Shown piece by piece: positions 53,664 to 61,451 of a DNA stretch of 64,000 nt (within the stretch, counting starts at the first letter, position 1; every line of letters begins with the position of its first letter). The position numbers and the translations under genes are program-made. Source of the DNA: Flavobacteriales bacterium UBA7666 (GTDB lineage Bacteria > Bacteroidota > Bacteroidia > Flavobacteriales_D > Crocinitomicaceae); assembly GCA_002483265.1 (NCBI GenBank), contig DLHO01000009.1:225128-289127 (forward strand). Reading direction: 5' to 3'. Under the pieces are notes generated by a model. That model saw only the letters and a list, made by a program, of their open reading frames with translations. It made no database searches and was not told the origin of the DNA.

Positions 53664-54374
53664 ATGGGAAGAGCATTTGAATATCGTAGAGCAGCTAAAG
53701 AAAAGCGTTGGGGTAAAATGTCGAAATTGTTTCCAAAATTAGGGAAAGCAATTACGATGGCAGCAAAAGAAGGTGGGCAAGATCCTGCTACCAATGCCAA
53801 ATTGCGTACGGCTATTCAAAATGCGAAGGCAGAGAATATGCCGAAGGATAACATTGAAGCTGCAATAAAAAGAGCAAATCAAAAAGATATCGCATCATTT
53901 GCACAAGTGGATTATGAAGGAAAAGGTCCGCATGGCGTTTTAGTTTACGTGGAGTGTGCTACCGACAATCCTACCCGTACAGTTGCCAATGTGAAATCCT
54001 ATTTCAATAAAGCAGGAGGGGGCGTTGTTCCAAACGGACAATTGGAATTCATGTTTAACCGCAAATCTGTTTTTGAATTAGAAAATAAAGGAGCTGTAGA
54101 TCCGGAAGAATTGGAGTTGGAACTGATTGACGCTGGATGCGAAGAAATTGAAGTAACGGATGACCGCATTTTCATTTACGGAGATTACACTTCTTTTGGA
54201 ACAATTGCATCAGCATTGGAAGAGAAGGGAATTGAGATCCTGAAATCCAACTTAGAGCGTTTCCCAACAACTCCTGTTGAATTTACAGAAGAGCAATTAG
54301 TAGACATCGAAAAAATGCTCGATAAATTTGACGACGATGATGACGTACAGCAAATTTTCACCAATATGGGGTGA
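53664..54374 (+). CDS. yebC: YebC/PmpR-family translation or transcription factor
   Basis: 236 residues from ATG at 53664 (MGRAFEYRRAAKEKRWGKMS), matching the family start. The frame is open to 53550, but that part crosses the inverted repeat and lies upstream of the promoter box. Signatures are PKDNIEAAIKRANQK (about 55-70), GPHGVLVYVECATDNPTRT (about 84-102) and GGVVPNGQLEFMFNRK (about 117-132). YebC proteins bind DNA in some species, and recent work ties them to ribosome stalling relief at proline runs. Single-gene unit followed by a palindrome. Confidence 0.93.
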   Translation: MGRAFEYRRAAKEKRWGKMSKLFPKLGKAITMAAKEGGQDPATNAKLRTAIQNAKAENMPKDNIEAAIKRANQKDIASFAQVDYEGKGPHGVLVYVECATDNPTRTVANVKSYFNKAGGGVVPNGQLEFMFNRKSVFELENKGAVDPEELELELIDAGCEEIEVTDDRIFIYGDYTSFGTIASALEEKGIEILKSNLERFPTTPVEFTEEQLVDIEKMLDKFDDDDDVQQIFTNMG

Positions 54375-54395
54375 TGAGATTAAATAAAATAAACG

Positions 54396-54423
54396 GTAGG
54401 GACGCGATTAATTGCGTCCCTAC
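54396..54423. terminator. Palindrome after yebC, related to 23606-23647
   Basis: GTAGGGACGC / GCGTCCCTAC, a perfect 10-bp stem around GATTAATT. The core shares GTAGGG-CGC-GATTAAT with the palindrome at 23606. The following bases are not strongly T-rich, so termination is less certain. Confidence 0.6.
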
Positions 54424-54498
54424 GTGTTTAACAATGGTTCGTTTGTATCTTTCCTGAGATCGTGCGTTCTCAAAAATGGTTTTCCCCAATTTTGAGCC

Positions 54499-55152
54499 AT
54501 GAATTTTTTGGACATCTTAATTCTTCTTCCAATTCTCTACGGAGCTTACAAAGGATTTAAACACGGTTTCATTATTGAATTGTTTACCTTGTTGGCAATT
54601 CTTGTGGGAATTTATGTCGGGATTCATTTCTCTGATTACACTGCACGTTGGTTGAAATCTTCGTTAGATATCGATTCGGAATACTTGCCCGTAATCGCAT
54701 TCACCTTTACCTTTTTGGGAGTTGGTGCAATGATCTATTTCGGTGGAAAAATGATCGAAAAGATGATTAAAGTCGTTCAGTTATCTCCGCTAAATAAGTT
54801 TTTGGGAGTACTGTTTGCGAGTATTAAATCATTGTACATTGTGAGTGTTTTACTGGTTTTGATCGAATCGTATGATGAAAAGGGGAAGTTCTTTCCAGAA
54901 AAAACGAAAAGCAATTCCTTGTTATACGAACCGGTAAAAGATGTTTCAACAAAAACAGTTCCTGCATTGGGAGAAAGCACCATTTTCCTGAAAAATGCCC
55001 TGCATAATGAAACGGATAGCACCGGACTCACAGTAGATCAGGTTCTTCGAGCAAAGGAGATCGCTGATAGTTTGGGGATTGATGCCAATGACGCGAAACA
55101 AATTTTGGAAGTTCATCAGAAATATGGAGATAAAGAACCCGCTGTCAAATGA
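54499..55152 (+). CDS. CvpA-family membrane protein
   Basis: 217 residues. Four membrane helices (about 3-20, 26-45, 62-85, 97-117) with the CvpA pattern FLDILILLPILYGAYKGFKHG at the start. CvpA is linked to colicin V production and envelope stress. The C-terminal 100 residues are soluble and helical (LTVDQVLRAKEIADSLGID). A CAATTTTG box, one mismatch from consensus, ends 4 nt before the ATG. Confidence 0.85.
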   Translation: MNFLDILILLPILYGAYKGFKHGFIIELFTLLAILVGIYVGIHFSDYTARWLKSSLDIDSEYLPVIAFTFTFLGVGAMIYFGGKMIEKMIKVVQLSPLNKFLGVLFASIKSLYIVSVLLVLIESYDEKGKFFPEKTKSNSLLYEPVKDVSTKTVPALGESTIFLKNALHNETDSTGLTVDQVLRAKEIADSLGIDANDAKQILEVHQKYGDKEPAVK

Positions 55153-55191
55153 TAAGAACCCTCTTTTCGATGATTTTGATAAACAAAACAA

Positions 55192-55199
55192 TATATTTG
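55192..55199 (+). promoter_or_regulatory. -7 box TATATTTG upstream of the PorW/SprE-like gene
   Basis: Perfect TAnnTTTG, 50 nt before the ATG at 55250. Confidence 0.45.
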
Positions 55200-55249
55200 C
55201 CATTTGTTAGTTAATCTTTAATCACATCGGCGCAAGATTTTTCATTCGA

Positions 55250-57910
55250 ATGAAGAAAACACATTTTTTGATTTACTTAGGAATTCTTTCCTTTATATGG
55301 GCATGTTCTACTGAGAAGAATACAATGCTTAGCAGGGCTTATCATGGCACTACGGCACATTATAACGGATATTTTAACGCGAACGACTTGCTTGAAGAAG
55401 CAATGAAAACCTATCGTGAAAATCAAAAAGAAGATTACTACTCCGTCCTTCCTATTCTTCAATTACCAAGTGAGGAAGAAGTGAAGAATATGTATGCTCC
55501 AATCGATACGGCCATTTCAAAATGTACAAAAGTGATCCAAAGGCACGCAATGCCTTCTATGGAAAAGCCTGCTGCTAAAAAGGAGGAACACAATCGCTGG
55601 ATCGATGAAAACTGGATCACTATCGGAATTGCCAATTTCTACAGACGTGATTACGACCTGGCATTTAAGAATTTTGAATACACCAAGAAATTTTTCTCTT
55701 CAGATAAGTCAGCATACATCGCAGAAATGTGGATGGCAAGAACTTACATGGAGCAAGGGAAGTTTACCGAAGCGAATTATGCAATCACTAATTTAGAGAA
55801 AGCACAAGAGTCTATGGAAAACGGTGACTCGAAAGATTCAAAAGGTAAAAGTTCCAAATCATCGAAGTCTAAAAAGAAGAAAAGCAAGAACAAGAAAGAA
55901 AAAGAAATTCCGCCTTTTCCTAAAAAACTCAGATACGATCTGGCGATCACCAAAGCCATGTTTGCTGAAAAAAAGAAAGATTCAGAAGGTGAAATAAAAG
56001 CATTGACAAAAGCTTTGGAATACGCTAAAAAGTCGAAAGACAAAGCGCGCATCAACTTTATCCTTGGTCAATTATATGAGAATGCAGGTGACAGAGGGAA
56101 AGCAGCTTATCACTACGATCGCGTCAAAAAATACAATGCCGGTTATGAAATGAGTTTCAATGCGAATTTGAAAAACGCATTGAATGCAGGAGGAGAAAAG
56201 GTTCGTAAGAGCCTTAGAAAAATGCTGCGTGACACCAAAAATGCCGAGTTCAAAGATCAAATCTATTATACCTTAGGTAAAATGGATCAAATGGAATCGG
56301 ATGAGCAAAATGCGAAAACAAATTACACCAAATCAGCTTTCTATTCCACTTCCAATGTGCGTCAAAAAGGAATGGCATACGAGCGGTTGGGAGATATGAA
56401 CTTTGCCAAGAAAGATTATTTGAGTGCTCAAAAATATTATGATAGCTGTGCAAAAGTTATCCCGGAAACCTATCCAAATTATGAAGCAATTCAAAACAAA
56501 GCTTCTAAATTGCAAAGTTTGGTTAATGCACTGGAGATTGCTCAATACGAAGACAGTGTTCAACGGATAGCAAAACTTTCAGGTCCGGATCAATTGGCTT
56601 TCGCAGAAGGCGTGATCAAGAAAATGAAGAAAGACGAAGAAGAGCGCAAAAGACAAGACGCCATTCGTTTAGCGGCACTACAGGAAATCCAAAGTAAGAA
56701 ATCTCCGGATGGAAGTGGGAATAAATTCTATTGGAATAATGAAAAAGCAAAAACTGAAGGGTTCGAAGAATTTAGAAAACAATGGGGACAACGTTCCAAC
56801 GAAGATGATTGGAGACGATCCGATAAAGTAGTGTTCGCTAGTTTTACAGATCCCTCAGATTCAACAGCGACCTCAAAACCGGAAGTTTCAGATGTAACTG
56901 CACTTGATTCATTAACCCCGGAAATGTTGGTTGCAAAACTTCCGTTATCTGACTCTGCTTTGGAAGCATCGCGTGACAGAATGATGAATGCCTATTTTGA
57001 TGCCGGTGCTATTTACGATGAGCAATTGAGTGAAAGCGCGCTTGCCGAAAAACAATACAGAACCATGTTGGGTCAGGATTTTGAGCACGACATGAAATTG
57101 TTGGCAGCTTACCAGATCTATCGTTTACATAGTCCGGAAGATCCTGCTGCAGTGGAACAGAAAGATTACATCCTGATCAATTATCCGACCTCAGATTATG
57201 CCGGATACTTAAGAGATCCCGATTATTTCCTGAAGAAAAAAGAACGTGAAAAATTAACTCAGGAAGCTTATCTGACCGATTTAGATCGTTACGAAAGAGG
57301 ATTGTTTTATCCGGTTATTCAGAAAGCAAATATTGTGATTGCAGATGAGAAGGACAATCCTTACAGAAGCAAATACATGTTGCTGAAAGCAATGGCACAG
57401 GCAAAAATGACAGAAGATAAAAAGATCATTTTGCCTACTTTGGATACCTTGATAGCACTTTATCCGAAAACACCTGAAGCTGACAAAGCATTGGAAATGA
57501 GGAAGATTATCCTCAATGGATATTCTACGAATGAAGCTGTTGATTTTGCAAAAACCAGCATCTATGAATTCAAGGAAGGCGAACCTATGTTTGTTCTGAT
57601 CTTCCTGACAGATAAAATCAATAATGTGGTTGCTAAAACACGTGTGGTTGATTTTAACAAAGAATATTACGGGAAATTGCGCTTAAGTGTCACTTCAAAA
57701 GTATTCAAAGATGACAACGTGATTTTGTTGAAACAATTCAAGGATGATATTGAGGCGGCATCCTATGTCTCCTTTTACAAACGTACGCGCAACCACTTGC
57801 TGGATATGCAAAAAATGAAAATTTTATTCATTTCTGAGAAAAATTTACTTACCTTATTTGATACAAACAAGCTGGAAGAATACCAGTTGTTCTTTGACGA
57901 GAACTATTGA
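55250..57910 (+). CDS. sprE: T9SS-associated lipoprotein PorW/SprE-like
   Basis: 886 residues. Lipobox FIWACS with the acylated cysteine at about residue 19, then TEKNTMLSRAYHGTTAHYNGYFNAN-type N-terminus (CSTEKNTMLSRAYHGTTAHY, residues 19-38), the signature of SprE/PorW, which is needed for type IX secretion and gliding. TPR-like repeats follow (for example NFILGQLYENAGDRGKAAYHY and GMAYERLGDMNFAKKDYLSA). A Lys/Ser-rich low-complexity stretch lies at about 190-222. It fits with the T9SS cargo genes elsewhere in the window. It ends 16 nt before atpZ, so it may be cotranscribed with the first ATP synthase accessory genes. Confidence 0.88.
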   Translation: MKKTHFLIYLGILSFIWACSTEKNTMLSRAYHGTTAHYNGYFNANDLLEEAMKTYRENQKEDYYSVLPILQLPSEEEVKNMYAPIDTAISKCTKVIQRHAMPSMEKPAAKKEEHNRWIDENWITIGIANFYRRDYDLAFKNFEYTKKFFSSDKSAYIAEMWMARTYMEQGKFTEANYAITNLEKAQESMENGDSKDSKGKSSKSSKSKKKKSKNKKEKEIPPFPKKLRYDLAITKAMFAEKKKDSEGEIKALTKALEYAKKSKDKARINFILGQLYENAGDRGKAAYHYDRVKKYNAGYEMSFNANLKNALNAGGEKVRKSLRKMLRDTKNAEFKDQIYYTLGKMDQMESDEQNAKTNYTKSAFYSTSNVRQKGMAYERLGDMNFAKKDYLSAQKYYDSCAKVIPETYPNYEAIQNKASKLQSLVNALEIAQYEDSVQRIAKLSGPDQLAFAEGVIKKMKKDEEERKRQDAIRLAALQEIQSKKSPDGSGNKFYWNNEKAKTEGFEEFRKQWGQRSNEDDWRRSDKVVFASFTDPSDSTATSKPEVSDVTALDSLTPEMLVAKLPLSDSALEASRDRMMNAYFDAGAIYDEQLSESALAEKQYRTMLGQDFEHDMKLLAAYQIYRLHSPEDPAAVEQKDYILINYPTSDYAGYLRDPDYFLKKKEREKLTQEAYLTDLDRYERGLFYPVIQKANIVIADEKDNPYRSKYMLLKAMAQAKMTEDKKIILPTLDTLIALYPKTPEADKALEMRKIILNGYSTNEAVDFAKTSIYEFKEGEPMFVLIFLTDKINNVVAKTRVVDFNKEYYGKLRLSVTSKVFKDDNVILLKQFKDDIEAASYVSFYKRTRNHLLDMQKMKILFISEKNLLTLFDTNKLEEYQLFFDENY

Positions 57911-57926
57911 TTCAAATAAGCGTACC

Positions 57927-58160
57927 ATGGAAGAAAAGCCCAAAAAACAAGTTAAAAACTATGTTCGATTTACCGGTGCAGCCTTTCAAATGGCCGGAAC
58001 AATCGTAGCCACAGCTTTCCTTGGCGTGTGGCTGGACAAGAAATTCAATCCCGGCGGAAATATGTGGACTCTTATCTGCACATTGACCGGGGTGATAGTT
58101 TCCATGTACATTATTATCAAGGAAGTAATCAATATATCTAAAGAAAAAGAAGATGAGTAA
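57927..58160 (+). CDS. AtpZ/AtpI-family ATP synthase accessory protein
   Basis: 77 residues from ATG at 57927; the longer frame from 57858 overlaps sprE. Two membrane helices (about 16-36 and 46-66) with AFQMAGTIVATAFLGVWLDKKF, the AtpZ-like pattern. AtpZ/AtpI proteins assist assembly or ion supply of the F-type ATP synthase. It overlaps the next gene by 8 nt. Confidence 0.85.
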   Translation: MEEKPKKQVKNYVRFTGAAFQMAGTIVATAFLGVWLDKKFNPGGNMWTLICTLTGVIVSMYIIIKEVINISKEKEDE

Positions 58161-58521
58161 ACCAGTAGGAGCCTTTTTGTCATTGTTTGTAATTGCAATT
58201 ATTTATTTGATTTTAGTTGGAGTTAAATGGGATTGGGCTATTCCTAAAAATCACATTGCGGGTATTATTGGATTGTTGATTATCTTCTTCTCAAGCACGG
58301 CTATTATGATGTCGGGCTCAAAAGCAGCTCCTGACTCTCAGGCACAACGGTTTATTTTAGGCACAACCATTCAAATGATTTTTGTTTTATTCTTTGTTTT
58401 GATTGTAAAATTTGCCTGGAAGGAATCCTTTAAAGAATTTGTCTGGTATTTTATGAGCTTTTTTGTCATCATGTTGTTTACTCAGGCATTTTGGATGTTG
58501 CTAAAGGTTCGGAAGAGCTAG
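58153..58521 (+). CDS. AtpI-like four-helix membrane protein
   Basis: 122 residues with four membrane helices (about 7-25, 34-50, 68-88, 95-117). The position between atpZ and atpB, and the helix pattern, match ATP synthase subunit I-like proteins, which help assemble the c-ring. Sequence similarity to AtpI is weak. It is coupled to atpZ. Confidence 0.7.
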   Translation: MSKPVGAFLSLFVIAIIYLILVGVKWDWAIPKNHIAGIIGLLIIFFSSTAIMMSGSKAAPDSQAQRFILGTTIQMIFVLFFVLIVKFAWKESFKEFVWYFMSFFVIMLFTQAFWMLLKVRKS

Positions 58522-58933
58522 AATGATTTCTATAGTATCCTGCTAATATCGCGGATTTTAGAACAAAGCTATTTCAATCTAGTATCTACGTTTCCCTTTA
58601 ATCGTTAAAGACGATCAAAATTGCGAAAGAATTTCCTGAAAAGCGTTGTTCCTCTAACTGTAGAAGTTCATGATGGTTTATGTATACGTAAATGGATTAT
58701 TCAATTACATAATCTGCGCTCCTCTGCGGGATCTGCGGGAGATATTTTGTAAATATTCATCTATCACTTGCTCATAAAATCAGGGACTGAAAACCAATTT
58801 TTTTCAATGGGGTATTTTTCTATCCCATGAATGCGGTAAAAAAGAATTTGTTTGCAATTTTTTCTTGGTGTTTCTGAAAGATTCACTACCTTTGCGCCAA
58901 AATTTAGGGTTTTATACTAAATAAAAATAAGCG
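58522..58933. other. Intergenic region before the ATP synthase genes
   Basis: 412 nt without a credible gene. It contains a direct-repeat patch CTGCGCTCCTCTGCGGGATC (about 58706-58735) and the main atp promoter. So atpZ and the AtpI-like gene are in a separate transcript from atpB. Confidence 0.5.
58865..58894 (+). promoter_or_regulatory. Promoter of the atpBEFHAG operon
   Basis: A TTG -33 element (58865-58867), 19-nt spacer and a perfect TACCTTTG -7 box (58887-58894). This is the best complete Bacteroidota promoter in the window and lies 39 nt before the atpB ATG. Confidence 0.7.
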
Positions 58934-60061
58934 ATGTCATTAATTTTCAGTGCAAAACGATTTTTCTCTCTTTTAGTAGCAATACTGGTTTTTTCAAGTT
59001 CATTTGCTTCAGATCATCATTCTGAAGAGGCTGGAATTGCAAAGCGTGAATTCAATGTTAGAGAAATGATCATGCACCACATTTCTGACGCGCACGAATG
59101 GCACTTATGGGGTGGTCATCACGATGCTGTTTCCATTTATCTTCCGATCATTTTAATTGATGGTGGTTTGAAGACTTTTTCTTCAAGTCATTTTTACCAT
59201 GGTAAACCCTTGGAGGCAAAAGATACTACTTCTAAGAAAGAAGTAGCTTATGTTGCGGGTGTTGGTCCGGCTACTGGTTATGCCATGTTTGAGGAAGAGA
59301 TTTACAAGTTGAATAGCGAAGGTGTTTTGGAGATTAATGCGGGTAAAGTAGTAGATGCTGAATCGCCATTCGATTTCTCAATAACAAAAAACGTTCTGTC
59401 TTTGTTTATGGGAGCAGTTCTGATCTTATTGATCTTGAGTAATGTTGCTCGTTTCTATAAAAAGAACGGTCCGGTTGCTCCAAAAGGATTGGCAAAATAC
59501 CTGGAGGTTTTGATCGTGATGGTTCGCGACGATATTGCAAAAGCAAACATTGGAGAACATAAATACAAGAAATATGTTCCTTACTTGTTGACAATCTTCT
59601 TTTTCATTTTTATCAATAATTTACTTGGCTTGGTTCCATTCCTTCCGGGAGGAGCTAATTTAACTGGTAACTTAACGGTTACTTTGTTCTTGGCTGTTTG
59701 TACCTTGTTGGTGACTTTGGTTTCAGCAAATAAAAACTATTGGTTGCACATTTTTGCAATGCCGGGCGTTCCAAAGCCTTTGTTGATCATTATGATTCCA
59801 ATCGAATTAGTGGGGATTTTGACAAAACCTTTCGCCTTGATGGTTCGTTTGTTTGCAAACATGACTGCGGGTCACATCATTGTACTGGCATTGGTTTCAA
59901 TTATTTTTATTAATCAGAATGCAGCTTGGGGAGGTTTGTCCGTTCCTATGGCACTGTTCATTTCTGTTTTAGAGTTGTTGGTGGCATTCTTACAAGCATT
60001 CTTGTTTGCAATGTTGTCAGCATTGTTTATCGGTGCAGCTGTAGAAGAAGCGCATCATTAA
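58934..60061 (+). CDS. atpB: ATP synthase F0 subunit a
   Basis: 375 residues, longer than E. coli subunit a (271). An N-terminal signal-like hydrophobic stretch and about 150 extra residues with His-rich patches (SDHHSEEAG; MHHISDAHEWHLWGGHH) precede the usual helices. The essential arginine is R305 in MVRLFANMTAGH. Such an extended N-terminus is common in Bacteroidota. It forms the proton half-channels with the c-ring. Confidence 0.95.
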   Translation: MSLIFSAKRFFSLLVAILVFSSSFASDHHSEEAGIAKREFNVREMIMHHISDAHEWHLWGGHHDAVSIYLPIILIDGGLKTFSSSHFYHGKPLEAKDTTSKKEVAYVAGVGPATGYAMFEEEIYKLNSEGVLEINAGKVVDAESPFDFSITKNVLSLFMGAVLILLILSNVARFYKKNGPVAPKGLAKYLEVLIVMVRDDIAKANIGEHKYKKYVPYLLTIFFFIFINNLLGLVPFLPGGANLTGNLTVTLFLAVCTLLVTLVSANKNYWLHIFAMPGVPKPLLIIMIPIELVGILTKPFALMVRLFANMTAGHIIVLALVSIIFINQNAAWGGLSVPMALFISVLELLVAFLQAFLFAMLSALFIGAAVEEAHH

Positions 60062-60089
60062 TTAGTAATTTTTTAAATACATAATAGCT

Positions 60090-60311
60090 ATGTTCGGAAG
60101 TATCGCAGCAATTGGAGCAGGTCTTGCAGTTTTAGGTGCAGGATTAGGAATTGGTAAAATTGGTGGTTCAGCAATGGACGCAATCGCTCGCCAACCTGAA
60201 GCTTCAGGAAAAATTCAAACAGCTATGATTATCGCAGCAGCGTTAATCGAGGGTGTTGCTCTATTCGGAGTAGTAGTTGGTCTACTAGGTCTTGAGACAG
60301 GAGTTAAGTAA
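60090..60311 (+). CDS. atpE: ATP synthase F0 subunit c
   Basis: 73 residues, two helices (about 4-28 and 47-70) with the polar loop ARQPE. The ion-binding carboxylate is E54 in AAALIEGVALFG. The Na+-binding signature (Q in helix 1, ES/ET in helix 2) is absent (EG), so it is predicted to use protons. A terminator-like hairpin follows directly. Confidence 0.96.
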   Translation: MFGSIAAIGAGLAVLGAGLGIGKIGGSAMDAIARQPEASGKIQTAMIIAAALIEGVALFGVVVGLLGLETGVK

Positions 60312-60314
60312 TTG

Positions 60315-60355
60315 AAAAAGCTTGTTGTAACGGTTGGTTGCAACAAGCCTTTTTT
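60315..60355 (+). terminator. Terminator-like hairpin between atpE and atpF
   Basis: GCTTGTTG / CAACAAGC, extended inwards through T-G and A-T pairs to about 12 bp around GGTTG, followed by TTTTTT. It has the form of an intrinsic terminator but lies inside the operon, so it is probably a partial terminator or an RNA processing/stabilising structure. Confidence 0.75.
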
Positions 60356-60385
60356 AGAAAATTGAAAAATTAAAATAGAAATAAG

Positions 60386-60880
60386 ATGGGGTTAATTACA
60401 CCAGATTTAGGATTACTTTTTTGGACGGGCTTAGTGTTCGTTTTGTTGCTTGTTATCTTAACGAAATTCATTTGGAAGCCAATCTTGACTTCTGTAAATG
60501 CACGTGAGCAAAAGATCTCAGATGCATTGGAGTTAGCTGAGAAAACAAAAGCTGAAATGGTTGCATTGCAAGCGTCAAACGAGAACTTGTTGAAAGAAGC
60601 TCGTGCGGAACGTGATGCTATTGTAAAAGATGCAAAAGAAGTTGCAACTGAAATGGTTGAGAAAGCGAAAGCTGAAGCGAAAGCTGAAGCAAACAAAATC
60701 GTTGAATCGGCTCGTGCAACAATCAATACTGAGAAAACAGCTGCGATTGCAGAATTGAAAAATCAGGTTGCTGCAATCTCTTTGGAAATCGCTGAGAAAA
60801 TCATTCGTGGAGAATTATCTTCAGATGAGAAACAAAAAGCGTTGGCTGAGAAAATGGCAGGTGATATTAACTTGAACTAA
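60386..60880 (+). CDS. atpF: ATP synthase F0 subunit b
   Basis: 164 residues: one N-terminal membrane helix (about 8-29, LLFWTGLVFVLLLVILTKFI) and a long charged coiled coil with many Ala/Lys/Glu (AKAEAKAEANKIVESA). It forms the peripheral stalk. It follows the atpE hairpin by about 30 nt. Confidence 0.95.
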   Translation: MGLITPDLGLLFWTGLVFVLLLVILTKFIWKPILTSVNAREQKISDALELAEKTKAEMVALQASNENLLKEARAERDAIVKDAKEVATEMVEKAKAEAKAEANKIVESARATINTEKTAAIAELKNQVAAISLEIAEKIIRGELSSDEKQKALAEKMAGDINLN

Positions 60881-60889
60881 TCGATAGAA

Positions 60890-61423
60890 ATGAAGATTTC
60901 GAAATCAGCTTCCCGTTACGCACAAGCTTTGTTGGATCTTGCGATTGAACAAAACAAGCTGGATGCTATCGCGGCAGATATGAAATACATGTCAACTGTT
61001 TGTGCTGAAAACCCTGACTTGGAGAATATGCTTCAAAGCCCGGTTGTAAAAGCAGATAAAAAGCTGACTGTATTGAATGCAATATTTGATCAATTCGATA
61101 AAGTAACTAGTTTATTTGTTGATTTGATCGTGAAAAATGGCCGTGAAGCATATTTATCGCAAATAGCAAGTTCGTTTGATGTACTTTTGAAGGCGCATAA
61201 AGGAATTGTTCCGGTTACATTGATTAGCGCTCAGAAATTGGATGATAAAGTGAAGAAAGAAATCATTTCTAAAGTTCAGGCTTCTATTACAGGTACTGTA
61301 GAGTTGACTGAGAAAATAGATGCAGATTTAATCGGAGGTTTTATCGTTCGTATGGGTGATACTCAAATTGATGCTTCAGTAGCATCACAAATTAATAAGT
61401 TGAAACAACGTTTAAGTAGATAG
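60890..61423 (+). CDS. atpH: ATP synthase F1 subunit delta
   Basis: 177 residues. N-terminal helical domain (SKSASRYAQALLDLAIEQNK) and C-terminal part with TGTVELTEKIDADLIGGFIVRMGD, the conserved delta signature. It links the b stalk to the alpha subunits. Confidence 0.95.
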   Translation: MKISKSASRYAQALLDLAIEQNKLDAIAADMKYMSTVCAENPDLENMLQSPVVKADKKLTVLNAIFDQFDKVTSLFVDLIVKNGREAYLSQIASSFDVLLKAHKGIVPVTLISAQKLDDKVKKEIISKVQASITGTVELTEKIDADLIGGFIVRMGDTQIDASVASQINKLKQRLSR

Positions 61424-61451
61424 GCGTATTACGTCGTTTAAAAAAGAAGAC

